Shown here one piece after another: positions 21,794 through 24,376 of a DNA stretch of 24,376 nucleotides. The stretch lies in IMG/VR virus record IMGVR_UViG_3300023176_001501, positions 1-24,376 of that record. One strand, given 5' to 3'. Both the position numbers and the translations under genes were made by a program. The DNA comes from a virus. Position 1 is the first letter of the stretch. Each line of letters starts with the position of its first letter. The notes beneath the pieces are model-generated. The model searched no databases and was not told the DNA's origin. It saw only the letters and a program-made list of their open reading frames with translations.

Positions 21794-22006
21794 TTATACC
21801 ATCAAAGCCCAAGATAATAGAGCTATTATTATAGCTCCAGCAAAACTTATTATTCCAAAAGTAGCTATCCTTATAGTTTTATTAATACTAGATATTTCTT
21901 CTTTGATTTCGCCAGTTTCTTTAAATATGGTTTTCCAACGCTCTTCGCATTTGACCTCATGTGCGTGAAGGTTAGCTGCTACTTCTGCTGTTGTTGCTTT
22001 TGCCAT
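21794..22006 (-). CDS. XhlA-like lysis accessory membrane protein (70 aa)
   Basis: This 70-aa protein has a charged helical N-terminal half (EERWKTIFKETGEIKEEISS) and a single C-terminal membrane segment (about 46-69). The arrangement resembles the XhlA/hemolysin-like small phage proteins that sit with holins. It starts one base after the stop of the 118-aa gene and lies just upstream of the GTA-type holin. It may modulate holin action or anchor a partner. The match is by arrangement, not by specific residues. Confidence 0.6.
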   Translation of the reverse strand: MAKATTAEVAANLHAHEVKCEERWKTIFKETGEIKEEISSINKTIRIATFGIISFAGAIIIALLSWALMV

Positions 22007-22007
22007 A

Positions 22008-22364
22008 TTAGTTTGCTAATGGGTTTTTATCTTTTTCTAATTTATCTTCTAAATTTTTAATTTGTTTTTCTAGGCTTTCTTTAGAGTTCATATGTTGCTC
22101 TTTTAGTAAAGCCCAATCCTTGTTGTTCTGAGTTACATTATCCTCAAGAACTTTAATTAGTTCAAGTTTTTGTAATTTCTCATTTATTACCAATAACTCA
22201 GCTTGAATAGCGTTTATATCTTCTTCGTAAGATACTGCGGTTTGCGATTCCAAGGCTTCTAGTCTTTGCACATACCCAGCACCAGCGTAACCTACGCCAG
22301 CAATGGTGGCTAATAAAGTTCCAAGAGCTACTAACTGAGCTAATTTTGATTCTAAGAAGTTCAT
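22008..22364 (-). CDS. inner-membrane coiled-coil protein, spanin-like (118 aa)
   Basis: The N-terminus has one membrane segment (about 7-28, KLAQLVALGTLLATIAGVGYA) and the rest is a long charged coiled coil (QAELLVINEKLQKLELIK, KESLEKQIKNLEDKLEKD). This is the layout of an inner-membrane spanin (Rz) with a periplasmic helical domain. No outer-membrane lipoprotein partner (o-spanin) was recognised nearby. It overlaps the 654-aa gene in ATGA form and precedes the XhlA-like gene. A structural bridge in the lysis or virion complex is another possibility. Confidence 0.5.
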   Translation of the reverse strand: MNFLESKLAQLVALGTLLATIAGVGYAGAGYVQRLEALESQTAVSYEEDINAIQAELLVINEKLQKLELIKVLEDNVTQNNKDWALLKEQHMNSKESLEKQIKNLEDKLEKDKNPLAN

Positions 22365-24325
22365 AAATTTACCTGCGATTGTAAGATGGTTTGCATCTTA
22401 TTTATATTTGTATTGGCTAAATTGTAATATGCGTTAGTATTATCATCAATCCTTGCATCTGTATAAATAATTTTGCTTTCATACCAAAGATTTTGGTCTG
22501 GTATAGAAACATCTTTATAACGGTTAAAACCTGGCACATATCCAAGATAAGCGACAAAAGCTGTTTGATCTGCATACTCACCAGATTCTTGTTGCTCTTC
22601 TTCCATTTCTTCTTGTTCTTGTTTTAGATTATTGGCTAATATCTGATCAGCTATCTTATCTGCCTCAGATGATGTCATTACATTAGAGGTAGCGGTTAAT
22701 ATTTGATCTTGCATGTCGTTAATTTGCACATCAGACATAACCGCATTATCTAAAGTAAAAAGTGGCGTGATAGTTATAGAGTTATCTCCTATAGAATCAC
22801 TTAACTGTAATACCGTATTGTTTTGCATATTAGCTGACATTATCTGATCAGATATAGAGGGAGAAGATGTCGTACTAATACCTGCGGCCTGAGCATCGTT
22901 ACCAATATTATTTTGTTTGGTATAACTCTCGTTAGCAGTTTGTAAGGTTTGAGCTACAACTTTCAAAGCACTAGCAATACTATTACCTTTGGGTGTTTCT
23001 TCAAAAGTTTCTATAACTTCTTCAATAAACTCTTCTTCAATAATTTCTTCAAAATTCTCTTCTACGATTAATTCTTCTACAAATTCTTCTTCAATAATTT
23101 CTTCTATAGGTTCTTCTTCAATAAATTCTTCTATTTCTTCGATTATTTCAGTTGTTGTAAAAATTTCTAAAAGTTCCTCTGCGTCAAAAACATTTATTGG
23201 AACTGTTTGAGTTACAGGTTCATACGTATCTAATACATCTATTATTGGATCTATAAAAATATCTTCTTGGTAAGTTTCATTAAAATCAAACTGTTCAAAT
23301 TGCTCTTCTTCTACAGGATCGGTATAAAGAATCACTTCATCTTCTGTAATTTGAAATGTTTCGTATTCCATAGGTGCGGTTTGTATAGCCATAATTCCAA
23401 TAACTTCTGGTATATACCCTGAACAAGTTGGGCTATATTGTGGATCTTTTTCACATTCATAATCACGATAGGCTTGTTCGTAACCACTGCATTCGGTTGA
23501 ATATAAAGCATCAATACTACATTGTTGATCCTGATAGGCTTGGTCATACCCACTACAGCTAGTTGAATACAGAGCATCTAGATTACATTGTTGAGCTAAG
23601 TAAGCCTCTTCATAACCATCGCAACTAGAATCATTAAGAGGATCGCTGCAATCAAGACCGTCTCCTTCTCCGTACAAAGAACCGCCAGCTTCTAGATTGG
23701 TATTTTTATCTGAAGCATTCCAATCATAACTATAACAATTAGTACCGTTAGTTGAGCCTGTATTGCATTCATCGTGAAAATAATAAGTATAGGTTTGGCT
23801 AGAGTTTCCTTGCTCACCAATAAGAACATCGTGATTAATGATATCTAAATCACCGTATCTAATATCGTAAGTATTATTGTTCCAAAGTATTACCTCAAAA
23901 CTATTATAAGAACCTTGGCGATAATACTCTTGCATCTTGTACCAACCAAAAACAATCTTGTCGTTAAAGTTTTTAGCAGCCATTTTTGCATTCGCATCTA
24001 CCGCTATAAGATCAGTCCAAAACGGATATATGGTGTAATTAAATTGAGCTAATGGATCAGGTGTGTAGTCATTGCACCCGGTCCCACTTGAACCAAAATG
24101 TAAGCAGCCGTTGGTAGCCATTCTTGCAGTAGAGAAAGTTTGTTCGTAAAAGGTAAAATCAAAACCTAGATTAAATGCGGAAGATATAGAATCATCGCCT
24201 GATGTTAGCCAAGTGACATCGGTTTGATTGGTTAAATCTACAAGAGATTGATTAGATTCGTATATGTATTGAGGAAAAGCTTGTAAACAAAAAAGGGCTA
24301 TTCCCCATAAAACTCTTTTTCGCAT
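22361..24325 (-). CDS. secreted NIDO-like, cysteine-repeat, acidic protein (654 aa)
   Basis: A basic start and hydrophobic stretch (MRKRVLWGIALFCLQAF) form a signal peptide. Residues about 45-190 resemble a NIDO (nidogen-like) domain: ATNGCLHFG, YPFWTDLI, FGWYKMQEY, FEVILWNNNTYDIRYGDL. Three 22-residue cysteine repeats (CxGYxxAYxxxxC, 235-300) follow, then a Glu/Phe/Ile-rich acidic region (about 383-443) and a Gln/Glu-rich stretch near 569-580. The order suggests an extracellular or envelope protein. The cysteine repeats could form disulfides outside the cytoplasm. It is the first gene of the leftward lysis/virion block in this window. I cannot assign function; adhesion, surface modification or a spanin-like role are guesses. 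The ribosome binding site is weak (ACGAATAAACA), so the start is less certain. Confidence 0.6.
   Translation of the reverse strand: MRKRVLWGIALFCLQAFPQYIYESNQSLVDLTNQTDVTWLTSGDDSISSAFNLGFDFTFYEQTFSTARMATNGCLHFGSSGTGCNDYTPDPLAQFNYTIYPFWTDLIAVDANAKMAAKNFNDKIVFGWYKMQEYYRQGSYNSFEVILWNNNTYDIRYGDLDIINHDVLIGEQGNSSQTYTYYFHDECNTGSTNGTNCYSYDWNASDKNTNLEAGGSLYGEGDGLDCSDPLNDSSCDGYEEAYLAQQCNLDALYSTSCSGYDQAYQDQQCSIDALYSTECSGYEQAYRDYECEKDPQYSPTCSGYIPEVIGIMAIQTAPMEYETFQITEDEVILYTDPVEEEQFEQFDFNETYQEDIFIDPIIDVLDTYEPVTQTVPINVFDAEELLEIFTTTEIIEEIEEFIEEEPIEEIIEEEFVEELIVEENFEEIIEEEFIEEVIETFEETPKGNSIASALKVVAQTLQTANESYTKQNNIGNDAQAAGISTTSSPSISDQIMSANMQNNTVLQLSDSIGDNSITITPLFTLDNAVMSDVQINDMQDQILTATSNVMTSSEADKIADQILANNLKQEQEEMEEEQQESGEYADQTAFVAYLGYVPGFNRYKDVSIPDQNLWYESKIIYTDARIDDNTNAYYNLANTNINKMQTILQSQVNL
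22997..23179 (-). repeat. acidic low-complexity coding repeat
   Basis: Inside the 654-aa protein, residues 383-443 repeat the pattern E-E-[FIL]-[IV]-E-E, with runs such as IEEIEEFIEEEPIEEIIEEE. The DNA carries matching repeats of TTCTTC/GAAGAA. This may bind Ca2+ or mimic DNA. Confidence 0.6.
23426..23623 (-). repeat. three 66-bp coding repeats (22-aa Cys repeat)
   Basis: Three successive 22-codon units, beginning CDGYEEAY, CSGYDQAY and CSGYEQAY and ending before a fourth CSGY (residues 235-300), are visible. Each contains two cysteines and a D-x-x-Y-S pattern. The conserved spacing suggests a repeated small disulfide-linked module. Confidence 0.75.
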
Positions 24326-24376
24326 TGTTTATTCGTTTTAGTTTTGCGTGTGTAAAGAACTTTTACCGCTCCTACA
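24326..24376. other. window edge, upstream of 654-aa gene
   Basis: The last 51 bases contain no ORF. On the minus strand TTTACA lies about 30 bases before the ATG, followed by an AT-rich stretch, so a promoter or leader could be here, but the sequence is too short to judge. Confidence 0.3.

Noticed and set aside
22989-23210. Plus-strand Ser/Ile-rich 73-aa ORF
   Set aside because: Antisense shadow of the Glu-rich acidic repeats in the 654-aa gene.
24260-24325. Lipobox in the signal sequence of the 654-aa protein
   Set aside because: The residues before the Cys (ALFC) do not fit the usual small residue at -1, so a plain signal peptide is more likely.
1-24376. tRNA, rRNA or insertion sequence
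   Set aside because: No cloverleaf, rRNA core or transposase gene with terminal repeats was recognised on either strand.

Overview
This window looks like part of the genome of a tailed bacteriophage (or a closely related prophage), probably infecting a marine Gram-negative bacterium. The evidence is tightly packed, overlapping AT-rich genes, a replication/recombination set, a run of large virion proteins, and a lysis module with a GH24 lysozyme, a GTA-type three-TM holin and an XhlA-like protein. The Gly/Ala-rich proteins with KGGE and DGEFVM motifs, and the small basic proteins beside the lysozyme, resemble those I associate with uncultured marine phage genomes; that comparison is from memory and was not searched. 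No terminase, portal, capsid, integrase, DNA polymerase, RNA polymerase or tRNA gene is visible, so those functions lie outside the window, are absent, or are supplied by the host.

Layout. (1) 1-248: a gene-free stretch with eight copies of TGACAAAA, a candidate origin or control region. (2) 247-1082, minus strand: three small hypothetical genes with a structured gap between two of them. (3) 1083-1180: a divergent promoter region with a perfect 15-bp palindrome. (4) 1181-5067, plus strand: ten ORFs that almost all overlap start-to-stop, including tiny ORFs of 60, 78, 32, 51 and 16 codons, then an SF2 DEAH helicase with a zinc ribbon, a RecE-like PD-(D/E)XK exonuclease and a DUF3310 protein. 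(5) 5068-5157: a convergent intergenic region with a terminator hairpin that could also form a pseudoknot. (6) 5158-6376, minus strand: a DUF669-type ssDNA-binding protein and a Sak4-like recombinase ATPase. (7) 6377-6465: a second divergent promoter region. (8) 6466-10298, plus strand: an HTH regulator, a PrimPol-PriCT-DUF3987 primase/helicase-like protein, a two-TM protein, a PD-(D/E)XK-like protein, small ORFs and a Holliday-junction-resolvase-like nuclease. (9) 10295-20006, minus strand: six virion genes (1000, 515, 447, 536, 103 and 622 aa), mostly with 1-nt overlaps, probably internal/ejection proteins plus tail/stabilisation proteins; one carries a LysM domain. (10) 19981-24325, minus strand: a QVK-variant PD-(D/E)XK nuclease, two small basic proteins, the lysozyme, holin, XhlA-like and spanin-like proteins, and a 654-aa secreted protein with a NIDO-like domain, cysteine repeats and a poly-acidic tract.

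Working model. The helicase and primase-like protein open and prime DNA, the RecE-like nuclease resects ends, DUF669 coats and Sak4 anneals the single strands, and the Hjc-like nuclease resolves junctions. Two divergent promoter regions, the HTH protein and the palindrome are the visible candidates for transcriptional control. The long minus-strand block is the late virion and lysis operon, presumably transcribed from beyond the right edge or from just upstream of the 654-aa gene. Roles for the hypothetical and virion proteins rest on composition and context, not on matched families, unless stated.
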